From positions 1 to 64,000 of the IMG/VR virus record IMGVR_UViG_3300008516_000204: a stretch of DNA of 64,000 nt; one strand, written 5' to 3'. Shown in pieces: positions 1 through 8,939 of this stretch; the first letter of the stretch is position 1; each line of letters opens with the position of its first letter. The stretch is from a virus. The notes beneath the pieces were generated by a model that ran no database searches, had not been told where the DNA came from, and was given only the letters and a program-made list of their open reading frames with translations. The translations under genes were made by a program, and so were the position numbers.

Positions 1-289
1 TATCTATAAATCCCAGCAATTTCTTTAACTTTAACTTATCACCTGCATTATTAAAGGCAAAATGAGTACATATCCCTCTCATAGAAATAATATAAGTCCC
101 TGCTGTAGCATAAGTGTGTATCCTATCTGGATCAGTGGCAGAGGTGATTTCATCTGAAGAACCATCTCCCCAATATACGGTAAAATTATGGGTTCCAGTT
201 CCCAAGGGCAGTGTAAAAGTCTTATCCCCCTCAGTAACGGCTATCTCAAATCTAAAATGCCTATGTAGTGTAGGTAAGGGTAATTTCAT
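1..289 (-). CDS. Surface-protein-like gene, 3' part outside window
   Basis: The reading frame starts at an ATG whose first bases overlap the stop codon of the upstream HNH gene, and it stays open for 96 codons to the window edge. The visible part contains a beta-rich stretch with a WGDGSSD motif, followed by a THTY-like AGTY segment. This is the pattern of PKD-like or BspA-type (DUF285) bacterial surface proteins. In this position, after the fibre genes, it could be a receptor-binding or virion surface protein. Its true length and C-terminus are not visible. Confidence 0.6.
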   Translation of the reverse strand, partial: MKLPLPTLHRHFRFEIAVTEGDKTFTLPLGTGTHNFTVYWGDGSSDEITSATDPDRIHTYATAGTYIISMRGICTHFAFNNAGDKLKLKKLLGFID

Positions 290-1134
290 TTTATTTCACC
301 GATTAATTTAGTAAAATGCTCTTGCCAATAATCTCGGTTAAAATTTGCTCTAATATTACATATTTTGCATAAAGTTATTAAATTATTTTTACTGCAATTT
401 TGTTTGTGGTAATCAATATGATGTATTTCTATATCTCTGCTATAAATAACTAAATGCTCCTCTTGAGTCATTCCACAATTTTGGCAGATATAATTATCTC
501 GTTCTCGTATCTGCTCTTTTATCTTACTATTAAATTCTTTAGAATATGGCTCATATCCTCTGCCATGAATATAACCACACTTTCTTTCTTTGCGAGTTTT
601 GCTTACTTTTTCCCTTATGGCTAATAACTTCATTGGATTATTTAGTAGCATTATTTTTCTAACTTTCTCTCTTACTTCTGGTAAATAAAATGGACTGCTC
701 CTTTTCCTCGCACAAGAACGACATTCTTGATTACCATGTAAAAAATTATCCAAACAAATTTCATTTACTCTACAGGTCTTACAATAATGTTTTTTATGCT
801 TTTCTGTACTATAATTCCAATATTCTTCGAGAGGTCTCTGATTTCGCTTCTTTAAGGGAATATTATAATATTTTAATTTTCTTAAAATAGTAGTACAATG
901 GCAACCAAATTTCTTTGCTATTTCTCTCGGCATTTTATTATGTTTCGCATACTCGATTATCAAAAATTCTTTAGTTATGCAATATTTTGGTTTTCTGATA
1001 TTATATCTTTTCAAATACCTCTTGATAGTAGTAATTCCATACCCAAACTCGTTGGATATTTCTTTAATAGTTTTCTCTTTATGAACTTTTTCCTGTATCA
1101 AAAATTCTTCTGTAATATATGGTTTCCTACTCAA
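286..1134 (-). CDS. HNH homing-type endonuclease with two helix-turn-helix repeats
   Basis: This 282-residue protein has two N-terminal helix-turn-helix repeats, each starting with an ITEEFLI or ITKEFLI phrase and ending in a YNI motif. A Cys4 zinc cluster follows near residues 118-142, then a C-terminal HNH domain with CQNCG, IHHIDYHKQNC and CKICN. Such proteins are free-standing phage homing endonucleases that cut unoccupied target sites. Its stop overlaps the start of the next structural gene, so it sits inside the late operon without breaking it. Its repeat is related to the one in the broken gene at 52916. I cannot tell its target. Confidence 0.85.
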   Translation of the reverse strand: MSRKPYITEEFLIQEKVHKEKTIKEISNEFGYGITTIKRYLKRYNIRKPKYCITKEFLIIEYAKHNKMPREIAKKFGCHCTTILRKLKYYNIPLKKRNQRPLEEYWNYSTEKHKKHYCKTCRVNEICLDNFLHGNQECRSCARKRSSPFYLPEVREKVRKIMLLNNPMKLLAIREKVSKTRKERKCGYIHGRGYEPYSKEFNSKIKEQIRERDNYICQNCGMTQEEHLVIYSRDIEIHHIDYHKQNCSKNNLITLCKICNIRANFNRDYWQEHFTKLIGEIK

Positions 1135-1153
1135 TTATAGCTCCTCTTTTTGG

Positions 1154-1176
1154 AAGGGGAGGGATGCCCTCCCCTT
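1154..1176. terminator. Perfect GC-rich hairpin after the collagen-like gene
   Basis: AAGGGGAGGG and CCCTCCCCTT form a perfect 10 bp stem with a three-base loop in the gap between the collagen-like gene and the HNH gene. Neither strand has a long T run after it. It may be a weak terminator or an mRNA-stability hairpin for the fibre message. The stem is plain; its role is inferred. Confidence 0.5.
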
Positions 1177-1189
1177 TATATTATCAGCA

Positions 1190-2146
1190 TTAGTTTGCAG
1201 TGATTATCAACGCCTTGTAGTCTGGATCGTATACCGCCGAGGGACCAGATGGACCTTGCGGTCCTGTCTTACCAGTAGCTCCTGTTGCACCAGTAACTCC
1301 CTGCGTTCCTTGTGGTCCAGTTGGACCTGTCTCTCCTTGAACGCCTGTGTGTCCTTGAACACCAGTCGGACCAGTTGTTCCAGTCTTGCCTTGAGGTCCT
1401 GTTACACCTGTTTCGCCTTGGACACCCTGAGTTCCTTGTAAACCTGTTGGACCAGTTACTCCCTGTGGACCAGTTGGTCCTTGAACCCCTGTTGGTCCTG
1501 TCTGCCCCTTCTTAACAAATAAATCCCAATAAGCGGTTTCTGTCTCTGGATTTTTATTCGTTCCAGTTTGTAGAGCAATATAGCCAGAACCATTATATTC
1601 CACGCAGTCATTAGCAGCATATTCTACTTCAGAATCCCAAGTTCCTTCCCACTCATAGATTACACCAGTCGGACCAGTCTGCCCTGTTACTCCTTGAGGA
1701 CCCGTCGGTCCAGTTTCGCCCTGTAATCCTGTTGTACCCGTTGGACCTTGCACACCAGTTGTGCCTGTTTTGCCAGTAGCACCTTGTGCTCCCTGTAATC
1801 CAGTGGGACCAGTAGTACCCTGTGTTCCCTGCGGACCTGTGGGACCAGTTTTCCCTAAATATTCTGACCAGTTAGCACCATCAAATTTGTAATATTCATT
1901 TTCATCATCCACCCAACATATATAGCCTTCTGTTGGTGTTATCTTTGTCCAAAGAGCTGTACCTGCCTCACCTGCTGTATTACAGAAAACAATATCATTA
2001 ACAGCAAAAGCTGACCACTGGCCACCTATACCAGCAACGATGTACCTATCACCCTTGCTGGCCGCTGGGGAGGTTACGAGGTCTTTATCTTTTACAGTTT
2101 CCTGAAAACTAAAAACATCTCTTGCATTCACACGATATGTTGACAT
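1190..2146 (-). CDS. Collagen-like fibre with DUF2793-like and chitin-binding-like modules
   Basis: This 318-residue protein starts with a segment resembling DUF2793 (SKGDRYIVAG, then WSAFAVNDIVF and YYKFDGANW, about residues 5-95). A first Gly-X-Thr/Gln collagen-like block follows to about residue 165. A module like carbohydrate-binding family 5/12 comes next (YEWEGTWDSEVEYAANDCV to YWDLFVKKG, about 168-215), then a second collagen-like block. The repeats are rich in GPTGPQG and GVQGETG. It is probably a trimeric virion fibre binding a surface glycan. It is near the 3' end of the structural cluster, but I cannot decide between head and tail attachment. Confidence 0.75.
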   Translation of the reverse strand: MSTYRVNARDVFSFQETVKDKDLVTSPAASKGDRYIVAGIGGQWSAFAVNDIVFCNTAGEAGTALWTKITPTEGYICWVDDENEYYKFDGANWSEYLGKTGPTGPQGTQGTTGPTGLQGAQGATGKTGTTGVQGPTGTTGLQGETGPTGPQGVTGQTGPTGVIYEWEGTWDSEVEYAANDCVEYNGSGYIALQTGTNKNPETETAYWDLFVKKGQTGPTGVQGPTGPQGVTGPTGLQGTQGVQGETGVTGPQGKTGTTGPTGVQGHTGVQGETGPTGPQGTQGVTGATGATGKTGPQGPSGPSAVYDPDYKALIITAN

Positions 2147-2200
2147 TTTTATTTCACCCCCTGCTCAATTGATTTTTTGTTACTATATTAACAAAATTTT

Positions 2201-2416
2201 TCATAGTTGTTCCTTTTTCACTTCCACCTTTTCTTCGGACTCATCAATAAATTTTACAATTATAAAATCTGGAGCCTTTAGATTATCGCCTTTCTTACTA
2301 TTTTTAAAAGCCACATATATAACTTTATTGAGAGATATTTTTAAGCCCTCTTTTCCATTTTTGAACTTCCGAAGCCATGCCACTCCAACTTTTTCTATCT
2401 TAGCACGCTTATCCAC
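2201..2416 (-). CDS. Small hypothetical protein in fibre cluster
   Basis: This is a 71-residue basic protein with a central beta-rich segment (LKISLNKVIYVAFKN) and a charged C-terminus of alternating Glu, Lys and Val. I do not recognise it. It lies between two virion fibre genes in the same direction, so it is probably a late protein. Confidence 0.55.
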   Translation of the reverse strand: MDKRAKIEKVGVAWLRKFKNGKEGLKISLNKVIYVAFKNSKKGDNLKAPDFIIVKFIDESEEKVEVKKEQL

Positions 2417-2437
2417 TATTACCTTCCTTTCTGCATT

Positions 2438-2893
2438 TTACTGCTCAACATTAAAACAATGATAATCACTATCGTATTTGAGCAACTTTTCCATTCTTTC
2501 TTTTACATTTGCGAATATACCTTTTGGATTAGTCCCTAATTCTTCTTCAACTTTTATCAAACCATCCTTTAAAACATTGTGGTCGATAGCCAATACATTT
2601 CTATAAACTCTATCACCAACTTCGTGAGGTGATGCTGTAGTTCCCTGCATACCTCTTTCTAGTGGATTAGCAACTGTACCAAAATGGGTTGCATCCTTTT
2701 CTAAATAACGAACAATTTCACCATTTATGCTAATATAACCAGTGTCAGGAAAACCATTGGTGCTGTCGACCTCAAAAATAGTAGCTACTGCATCAACGCC
2801 TGTAATTAATGTTGTAAATCTATTGTCTTTGGCTTCTAATAATGAAGTATTATCATCAATATTATTAGGATATTTAGGAGTAGCCTCGCCCAT
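2438..2893 (-). CDS. Probable virion structural protein
   Basis: This 151-residue protein has a middle section (GYISINGEIVRYLEK, then LERGMQGT and HEVGDRVYR) typical of phage fibre or baseplate proteins that carry an 'initial value plus unit' beta-structure. Its start codon shares a base with the stop of the BppU-like gene upstream, so the two are translated together. The exact place in the virion is unknown. Confidence 0.6.
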   Translation of the reverse strand: MGEATPKYPNNIDDNTSLLEAKDNRFTTLITGVDAVATIFEVDSTNGFPDTGYISINGEIVRYLEKDATHFGTVANPLERGMQGTTASPHEVGDRVYRNVLAIDHNVLKDGLIKVEEELGTNPKGIFANVKERMEKLLKYDSDYHCFNVEQ

Positions 2894-3222
2894 CAGCCTA
2901 GCTCTTTCTTTATTTTAAAATTTATTGTATTATAATTGCTCTGAATTCTGCCATCGGGAAAAGTAATCTCTATCTCCCCAAGAAAATCACCCACAGTATC
3001 TAAATCATCTGTCTGCCAAGAATATTCACATACTCCAGCTTCAGCGTCGGTAATATCACAAAGTCGTTTAAATTTATATACCCCACTTCTGAACGCCTTT
3101 TTAAAAATAAATTTGACACTGCATCCTGTTAAAATAATAGCATCACCAGTTTCACCGCAACCATCTTCCCTACATGTAAAACGCAGAATAGGTTTGGTAT
3201 CATTTTGAATGAGTTCTATCAT
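2893..3222 (-). CDS. BppU N-terminal-domain-like structural protein
   Basis: This 109-residue protein matches the layout of the N-terminal domain of phage baseplate upper proteins (BppU). It begins with an IQNDTKPILRFT strand and continues with LTGCSVKFIFKK, DAEAGVCEYSW and FLGEIEITFPDGR. That domain normally anchors receptor-binding proteins. Here it stands alone, so it probably acts as an adaptor for a separate fibre. Its ATG overlaps the stop codon of the small upstream gene in a TAATG arrangement, which supports translational coupling. Confidence 0.7.
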   Translation of the reverse strand: MIELIQNDTKPILRFTCREDGCGETGDAIILTGCSVKFIFKKAFRSGVYKFKRLCDITDAEAGVCEYSWQTDDLDTVGDFLGEIEITFPDGRIQSNYNTINFKIKKELG

Positions 3223-3389
3223 TATCTAGTCCCTTTAAATTTAACTTCGATATCGTATTTTTTATGAAACATAGCACTAATTAATCCTTTTACAAATCTA
3301 ACAGTAATGTCTATATATCTTTTTACTACAATAAGAAAAGTATTGTAAACCTGCTTATTATACATAAATGAATTATAAATTTTATTCAC
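3222..3389 (-). CDS. Small hypothetical protein, translationally coupled
   Basis: A 55-codon frame from a GTG at 3389 fills the gap between two structural genes. Its TAA overlaps the ATG of the BppU-like gene (TAATG), which argues that it is translated. The peptide is basic and beta-rich (VVKRYIDITVRFVKG). Neither the GTG nor a later ATG at 3365 has a convincing ribosome site, so the start is uncertain. I do not recognise the product. Confidence 0.5.
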   Translation of the reverse strand: MNKIYNSFMYNKQVYNTFLIVVKRYIDITVRFVKGLISAMFHKKYDIEVKFKGTR

Positions 3390-3392
3390 CCT

Positions 3393-4481
3393 TTATATAA
3401 TACTTATAATCTGCCCATCTGTAACTGTTACAGTTTTTCCATCTACTGTAGTAAAAGTTCCATTAATTGAATTTTTTGCTAACAATTGTTCTTTATCTGT
3501 TAAAATAGGATGGTCTGGGGTGTTATATGTAGGATTTCCTTCGATTTTACACGAACCATCATACCAACAAGCATCTAATTCACCTGTCAAATAAACAGAA
3601 GTTCTATTGCGTAATTGTAAAACTAAAGTTTCTATATTGCTAAATGCCATTTTTCCCCACTCTTCATGCCCAAGTCCACAAACATAGTCTGCTACTATGT
3701 GTGCTTCTTTTCCATTACAATTAAATGCTGGTGGAGAATTAAAAGATGAATGTCCGACATAAGTTACTTGTTTCAAAGTAACATCTTGATAATCTTCAGT
3801 AAATCTAAAAATTTCATTTGCGCCTTCATCAGACATCCTAAATAATACTATATCTTTAAATATTACATTTTTACCATGCCAATAACCAGAGGAGACAGTT
3901 TTATTTATCTGCCTCATTCCAGAAAGAAATAAATCTCCTTCTATAGTAATATTAGTAATATCTTTTACAGCCGTAGAAGTTATTGTTATATTAGAAGTAA
4001 CTATAATAGTTCCACCATTTATAGTCCTTAAATAATCAATAGCATCGTCAAAGTTATCATAATCTGCTCCAGAAATTCCAACTGTGACAATTGATTTAGT
4101 TAGCCCACCACCATTTATCCATGATAATTCTTTATTCCCATCAGTCTTTAATACCTGCCCAGTTGCCCCATCCTCTGGCAAAACATAAATAGTATCTTCT
4201 GCTAAAACTTCTGGGCTCTTGAACCCAATATGCTTATCGCCATTTTTTATTCTCAATTCTTCTGGAGCATCAAAAGTTTCATTAGGACAAGCAGCAACGA
4301 TGCTATCAAGTATATCCTCATCTTCGGTGGATAAAGTATTAGTGAAGTTTACTTTTAATTCTTGGTCATCTTCCTCCCAATTACACCATTCAATACCCTT
4401 ATCAGTCATTGCTGATGCAGCAACCTCATCATGTATATATTGTAAATGGGGTAATTGAGTTTTAGTGTATTCATATAACAT
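3393..4481 (-). CDS. Probable beta-helix receptor-binding or fibre protein
   Basis: This 362-residue protein has an N-terminal part of about 120 residues, a short linker with GATGQVLKTDG and a Gly-rich turn typical of tail fibre joints. A Thr/Ile/Val-rich repeat stretch follows (GGTIIVTSNITITS and ITNITIEGDLFLSG) that looks like a right-handed beta-helix of the pectate-lyase kind. It ends in a small beta domain (DGKTVTVTDGQIISII). No catalytic residues could be assigned. It is likely a receptor-binding component. Confidence 0.6.
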   Translation of the reverse strand: MLYEYTKTQLPHLQYIHDEVAASAMTDKGIEWCNWEEDDQELKVNFTNTLSTEDEDILDSIVAACPNETFDAPEELRIKNGDKHIGFKSPEVLAEDTIYVLPEDGATGQVLKTDGNKELSWINGGGLTKSIVTVGISGADYDNFDDAIDYLRTINGGTIIVTSNITITSTAVKDITNITIEGDLFLSGMRQINKTVSSGYWHGKNVIFKDIVLFRMSDEGANEIFRFTEDYQDVTLKQVTYVGHSSFNSPPAFNCNGKEAHIVADYVCGLGHEEWGKMAFSNIETLVLQLRNRTSVYLTGELDACWYDGSCKIEGNPTYNTPDHPILTDKEQLLAKNSINGTFTTVDGKTVTVTDGQIISII

Positions 4482-4497
4482 CTTTTCTACCTCCTAA

Positions 4498-5607
4498 TTA
4501 TATTTTTCTCATAGATAATCTAACTCTACAAATCATTGCGGTATCTCCATCAGCTTTAAAATCTACATCTATTGTGTGTAAATTAGTATCTGCGAAATTC
4601 AATCTTTTAAATCCAGAAGAATTACTATATTCATCTGCCATATTAGCTTCATGATATACACGATTGATTTGAGTTGTGTCGTCTAATTCAACCTGAACAA
4701 GAGTAGCTGAACCAACTTTACTATTTGCAGTTTCTAAAGACCACTCTAATAAATAATTTCCAATAGAAGGAGGTGTAAATTCCATACTATATTTTTCTTG
4801 CCAAGCAGTATCGGTAGTAGCTGATACTGTTTCATCTTCTGCATAAGTAACATCTGCTATGGGTCCAGTTGGTCCAGTAATACCCTGAATTCCTTGTGGT
4901 CCAGTAGGACCAGTTGTGCCTGTATCACCTTGTAAACCATTCTGCCCAGTAACTCCCTGTGGACCAATAGGCCCTGTAGTTCCTGTTCCTGTAGGACCAG
5001 TGGGACCAGTCTTACCAGTTATACCAGTAACACCATGAGGATTGTCAGTACGAGTATCGTGGTCGCCATCTGTTACTAAATCAAGTTCGGTTTTATTATC
5101 ATGATCGTGTTTTTTAGCTAAAAGGTCGGTATCTATTTCGCCATCTTTAATTACCACGCCTTCAATTGTTATCCCCGCATCAAGTGTGTATTCATTTATT
5201 GTGTCTATAAATCCACAACCTGTTACATCAAGACCACAATCAAATTTAAATTTGTCTTTAGCCTCCTGCCAAATAATTTCTCCATCCCCGTTATTACCAG
5301 AAAATTTAATTTTATAATCTATACCAGTCGCACCATTTCCTATTCTAAGTGCTTCTGCTAGAGATGTATCTATATGCACTCTTCCATCAGCATCCACAGT
5401 AACTTTATCTACCCTTAATGCCTCATCTGTATTTTGAATATGCTTTTTAGCAATAGCATCTTTTATATCATTCTCATCTTCTATGATTACAAAATCTCTT
5501 ATTTCAGATTCAGGATGAGTAGAACAAGTTACATTCTCATCAACAGTCTCCTGCTCTAAATACTCATAGTGAGCACCATCTATACAATAAAATCTAACTT
5601 TATACAT
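4498..5607 (-). CDS. Collagen-like fibre protein
   Basis: This 369-residue protein has an N-terminal globular part (1-180). A His/Asp-rich segment follows, [20 protein letters not shown], then NPHGVTG, a motif common in phage fibres. A Gly-X-Thr/Gln collagen-like stalk covers about residues 190-245. A C-terminal beta-rich head of about 120 residues ([13 protein letters not shown] to the end) may trimerise and bind the receptor or capsid. It shares the NPHxVT motif and VDADGxVH segments with neighbouring genes, which suggests they build one appendage. Confidence 0.7.
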   Translation of the reverse strand: MYKVRFYCIDGAHYEYLEQETVDENVTCSTHPESEIRDFVIIEDENDIKDAIAKKHIQNTDEALRVDKVTVDADGRVHIDTSLAEALRIGNGATGIDYKIKFSGNNGDGEIIWQEAKDKFKFDCGLDVTGCGFIDTINEYTLDAGITIEGVVIKDGEIDTDLLAKKHDHDNKTELDLVTDGDHDTRTDNPHGVTGITGKTGPTGPTGTGTTGPIGPQGVTGQNGLQGDTGTTGPTGPQGIQGITGPTGPIADVTYAEDETVSATTDTAWQEKYSMEFTPPSIGNYLLEWSLETANSKVGSATLVQVELDDTTQINRVYHEANMADEYSNSSGFKRLNFADTNLHTIDVDFKADGDTAMICRVRLSMRKI

Positions 5608-5623
5608 AACTTATTCTCCTTTT

Positions 5624-6682
5624 TTAAAATTCTATTAGTAGCCCTGAAACATATACTTCTTCTTCTGGACTCTTTGCCTGAACTTCAAACACAGCTTCCC
5701 CAGAAGGTAAATTTGCTAGTGTCCCTAAATCTATCCCAATAGGTACTAAACTACTTATTCCTGTTACTTCGCAAATAACATTAGCGTTAGTTGAATCGTA
5801 TATGCTAACATCCCCAGGTTTTACTGCGGTTTTAACATGTGCTATCACTTTGATACTAGTAGGACTGCCTAATTTAGTAGTTCCTTTAAAAATAAATCTG
5901 GTAAGGACTGCATAAGTTGCACTTTTGGCGAATAAATAATTATTGGCGTTACCACTCAAAGTAATCTCTATACATTTAGCACCATTAACTAAAGTATTTA
6001 CTTCAGCTTGGGTATATGCCCCTACTTGGGCAGAAGTAACTGTATGAGGATTATCGGTTAAATCTTTATGAGTAACTGCGTCTTTTACATCTGCTACAGC
6101 GACTTCATTGGCCCCACCTTCATCTAATTTTTGGTCTGTACCTTGAGTGTGGGCTTTAGTAACTGCATCATCATAAGCAGTCTTTAAAGCACTTGTAAGA
6201 GCTTCCTCTATTAAATCGAGAGTAGCCTTATTAGCATGTGTATGCTCGTTAATAACGCAAGAATCATAAGCACTTTTTAAAGCGGTTGTAAATGCTTCTT
6301 CTATTGCATCTAGCGTTACTTTGTTAGCATGAGTATGTTCATTCGTAACACAAGAATCGTAGGCAGTCTTTAATGCAGAAGTAAATGCTTCTTCTATCAA
6401 GTCTAAAGTTGCTTTATTTGAATGTTCATGTGCTTTTGTAACAGCATCGTCATATGCTGTTTTTAAAGCAGATGTCAATGCTTCCTCTATAAGGTCTAAA
6501 GTAACTTTATTAACATGACTATGTTTTATATCAACTGCATCTTTAATATCTGCGACTGCTACTTCATTAACTCCACCTTCGTCTAATTTGGTATCTGTAT
6601 TCTGGATATGTGCTTGCTCTACCGCTTCTGCTGTCTCATCATCCTGAATTTTGTCATACTTAGTTGGTTTAAATCTGTCCAT
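5624..6682 (-). CDS. Fibre protein with four 31-residue HxH repeats
   Basis: This 352-residue protein carries four tandem 31-residue helical repeats between about residues 54 and 178. Each starts with HSH, HEH or HTH followed by xNKxTLDxIEEA. KLDEGG..NEVAVAD segments flank the block on both sides, so the whole unit looks duplicated. NPHTVTSAQVG and a beta-rich C-terminal domain follow. HxH motifs bind metal in the tip of T4 gp37, so metal-stabilised trimerisation is likely. I infer a virion fibre; head or tail attachment is not shown. Confidence 0.65.
   Translation of the reverse strand: MDRFKPTKYDKIQDDETAEAVEQAHIQNTDTKLDEGGVNEVAVADIKDAVDIKHSHVNKVTLDLIEEALTSALKTAYDDAVTKAHEHSNKATLDLIEEAFTSALKTAYDSCVTNEHTHANKVTLDAIEEAFTTALKSAYDSCVINEHTHANKATLDLIEEALTSALKTAYDDAVTKAHTQGTDQKLDEGGANEVAVADVKDAVTHKDLTDNPHTVTSAQVGAYTQAEVNTLVNGAKCIEITLSGNANNYLFAKSATYAVLTRFIFKGTTKLGSPTSIKVIAHVKTAVKPGDVSIYDSTNANVICEVTGISSLVPIGIDLGTLANLPSGEAVFEVQAKSPEEEVYVSGLLIEF
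6149..6523 (-). repeat. Four 93-base in-frame repeats in a fibre gene
   Basis: The DNA encodes four copies of a 31-residue unit. His-x-His motifs recur at residues 54, 85, 116 and 147, with a degenerate fifth His at 178. Third-codon positions differ between copies, so the repeats are old rather than a recent slippage. Confidence 0.8.
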
Positions 6683-6750
6683 TATTATTGCCTCCTAATT
6701 TTTATTGTAATAAGAGATAGAGGCTAAACTGACTTCCCCTTATTTTTTAA

Positions 6751-7206
6751 TTAAACAGTTGTATCACTAACAACAATTTGTGTTACTTTATCGTCTACAT
6801 TATAAGAATAGGTTGATAATTTTGCAGGCTGTCCACCAGCTGCCCCAGTTGCATATTCCTTAATGGTTTCAACCTTGCCAGCCCCATTTCCAGCAGTTAC
6901 ATAAGTATATTCTGCTGTAATATTGGCTTTGTTCAGAGGATTTTCATCAACATCCACAACTCCTGAAATTGTAGAAACTCCTGTAACATGAACTGTTCCA
7001 TCAGCATCCACTTTGATATATTTAGCATTGCCTACAGTTCCATCGGTTGAAGCGATTTTTAAATTGTCTATATTCAAAGATAAAGAATCTACAGATAATT
7101 CAGTATCAACTTTTAAAACACCAAGTCCATCGGCATCTACTGTTGCTGCCAATGGTATAAATTTTACTTGATTCCCATCTTTGACAGAAGCGTATAATCG
7201 AGCCAT
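6751..7206 (-). CDS. Probable virion decoration or fibre protein
   Basis: This 151-residue beta-rich protein is high in Val, Asp, Gly and Thr. It contains LAATVDADGLGVLKVDTE and IKVDADGTVHVTG, a phrase also found in the fibre gene at 4498. It lacks charged coiled coils or membrane spans. Close to the capsid gene and rich in strands, it could be a head decoration protein or fibre base. A good AGGAGGAAAAAT ribosome site precedes the ATG. Confidence 0.5.
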   Translation of the reverse strand: MARLYASVKDGNQVKFIPLAATVDADGLGVLKVDTELSVDSLSLNIDNLKIASTDGTVGNAKYIKVDADGTVHVTGVSTISGVVDVDENPLNKANITAEYTYVTAGNGAGKVETIKEYATGAAGGQPAKLSTYSYNVDDKVTQIVVSDTTV

Positions 7207-7301
7207 ATTTTTCCTCCTTATTATTTCTGATTAAATTTTAATATTTTTACTTTCAGATTCCGCATGGTTTTATTTATAGTGATTTGCGTCTTCACACTTT
7301 G

Positions 7302-7493
7302 TTATCTCCACCAACGAAGTAGACAAAACATTGCCACAGTCAAACCAAAATATAGTGCCTGCATAATTTTGTCAAATTTATGTTGTGAAACATGATTAGT
7401 AAAATGAAGTTTTAAACCCTTTAGTGCCTCATCAAGTTGCCCTACCTTGTTACTCAATTCTACTAATATGTTTATATTATTTTGCTCTGACAT
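7302..7493 (-). CDS. Small membrane protein, XhlA/holin-like
   Basis: This 63-residue protein has an amphipathic N-terminal helix (VELSNKVGQLDEALKGLK), a His-containing spacer and one C-terminal membrane span (IMQALYFGLTVAMFCLL) ending in RWWR. The layout resembles haemolysin XhlA-type phage proteins and some small holins. It is the only lysis candidate I see in the late cluster, but no endolysin is adjacent, so the role is uncertain. Confidence 0.5.
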   Translation of the reverse strand: MSEQNNINILVELSNKVGQLDEALKGLKLHFTNHVSQHKFDKIMQALYFGLTVAMFCLLRWWR

Positions 7494-7502
7494 TTTATTC
7501 CT

Positions 7503-7805
7503 TTACTTCTTAAAAACTTTCGCCAATCCTTTATCTATAAGCTCTTGATTTACATTCCTGCCATTCAAATAGACTATTGCAAGTGAATATTCTTTTGCCA
7601 ACTTAATATCAATCAGAACTTTTTTATCTACTAAAGTATCATTAAGGTATTCAATCGCACCATCAAACTTGCTATTTTTATACTTAAGAGATGAGATATC
7701 TTTCAGTCTAAGGGTTGACCTAACTCTGACTCCAAATCCTAATGAGATTTCAGCATCAAATGTATTAATATTCTTTATATTTTTAATCACAGCTTCATAT
7801 CTCAT
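7503..7805 (-). CDS. Staphylococcal-nuclease-like domain, probably inactive
   Basis: This 100-residue protein follows the thermonuclease (SNase) fold pattern. It has an early strand (TFDAEISLGFGVRVRS), the RLKDI segment where active enzymes have R-L-x-G-I-D-T-P-E, and the C-terminal VYLNGRNVNQELIDKGLA typical of the family. The acidic catalytic residue after the I-D-T-P position is not conserved, and the second catalytic Arg is not evident. It sits just after the major capsid gene. A structural or nucleic-acid-binding role is likelier than cleavage. Confidence 0.65.
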   Translation of the reverse strand: MRYEAVIKNIKNINTFDAEISLGFGVRVRSTLRLKDISSLKYKNSKFDGAIEYLNDTLVDKKVLIDIKLAKEYSLAIVYLNGRNVNQELIDKGLAKVFKK

Positions 7806-7833
7806 TTTCTCTCCAGAATTTTTTTTAGAACCA

Positions 7834-7866
7834 GTAGGTCTGGGACTACATAAGCCCCAAACCTAC
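7834..7866 (-). other. 11 bp hairpin following the capsid gene
   Basis: On the minus strand GTAGGTTTGGG pairs with CCCAGACCTAC (one G-T pair) around an 11-base loop, just past the major capsid stop. No T run follows it in the direction of transcription, so it is more likely a processing or stability hairpin protecting the capsid message than a full terminator. Confidence 0.5.
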
Positions 7867-7884
7867 CAGATTATTTAATAGCTA

Positions 7885-8877
7885 TTATACGCTATTTTCA
7901 AGACCGTCGATTCTAACTATAGAACCAACTCCAAGGGTCTGTTTCAAATCTATTCTTTCAGAAATTACCACTCTGAGAGCATCGGCTTCGATAATCTTAT
8001 CGGATTCAAACTTAACTTTCCGTCTGTCACCAATAACAACAGCATCACGTCTCATCAAAACAGCAACACCCTTATCGGCTACCTGGGGAGCTCCACCCTC
8101 CATACAGAGAGCAGTCAACTCTTCAGGAATATAAGGAGATTCCACGAGTTTAATACCCATGTATTGCCCTAATTCACCTTTAAGAATAGTAGCATTCGGA
8201 CCATATTTTTCAACAGTCAAAACAGCAGTTTCTTGGCGTAGTTTAGAAGCAGTGTAAGGACTAACTAAAAGTATTAGTTTATCCACACCACGACCATATT
8301 TACCCATAGCTATTCTAGCAGCCTCGATAGTAGCTAATAGAGAAGTAGCGTAATCCACAGTTTTCCCAGCACCAAGTTTTAGAACACCATCAAATGCTTT
8401 TCTAGCATCCTGAGCGTTCGCCCAACCTAATCCAGTATCACCCTGAATCATAGCTTTTTCTTCCGCAGTTGCCACGCCTTGTGCAAAAGCCTCTTTAATA
8501 AGAGGTAGCATAGCCACTTTAGAATCCTCCTCTACTTCATTGGAAATATCAGTATAAGCCATTAGTTTCTTAGCAGCTAATGTAACTTTCCCTGCAAAAG
8601 CTGAAGTTAAATCAGATTTCGCAGCGGGTGCAGTTGCTTCACCAGAAACATAATAGACTGTAGCATCAGCATCAATTCTAGGAATCTCGAAGCTAGCTGT
8701 AGGCATAGTTATCGTTCTGAAAAGTTCACGACAATAATTCTTCTCCCTGACTAATTCAATAAACTCTTTAGCATATTCTACAGGTAAAAAGTTGCCAATT
8801 TCAGATGATAGCAAGTCTTCAGCATCAGCTTTTTGTAATCCTACTCCAACAGCTTTCTTAATTGCATCGTCTAACAT
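7885..8877 (-). CDS. Major capsid protein, HK97 family
   Basis: This 330-residue protein forms the head shell. The N-arm (about 1-50) is followed by the HK97-fold pattern: LFRTITMPTASFEIPRID, the AAKKLMAYTDISNEVEEDS spine-helix region, then GRGVDKLILLVSPYTASKL, and a C-terminal strand with RRDAVVIGDRRKVKFESD. The length is typical for the fold without a long delta domain, so the fused tail on the preceding protease probably scaffolds assembly. A strong AGGAGG lies before the ATG. It is the next gene after the protease, the usual order. Confidence 0.92.
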   Translation of the reverse strand: MLDDAIKKAVGVGLQKADAEDLLSSEIGNFLPVEYAKEFIELVREKNYCRELFRTITMPTASFEIPRIDADATVYYVSGEATAPAAKSDLTSAFAGKVTLAAKKLMAYTDISNEVEEDSKVAMLPLIKEAFAQGVATAEEKAMIQGDTGLGWANAQDARKAFDGVLKLGAGKTVDYATSLLATIEAARIAMGKYGRGVDKLILLVSPYTASKLRQETAVLTVEKYGPNATILKGELGQYMGIKLVESPYIPEELTALCMEGGAPQVADKGVAVLMRRDAVVIGDRRKVKFESDKIIEADALRVVISERIDLKQTLGVGSIVRIDGLENSV

Positions 8878-8939
8878 ATCTTAAAACACCTCCTGTCTTT
8901 ACAGATTCAACCTAGCACAATTTTTCTAGGATATTATTT

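Noticed and set aside
1190-2146. A CRISPR-like or tandem DNA repeat array
   Set aside because: The repeats are degenerate Gly-X-Y codons of a collagen-like protein, without regular spacers.
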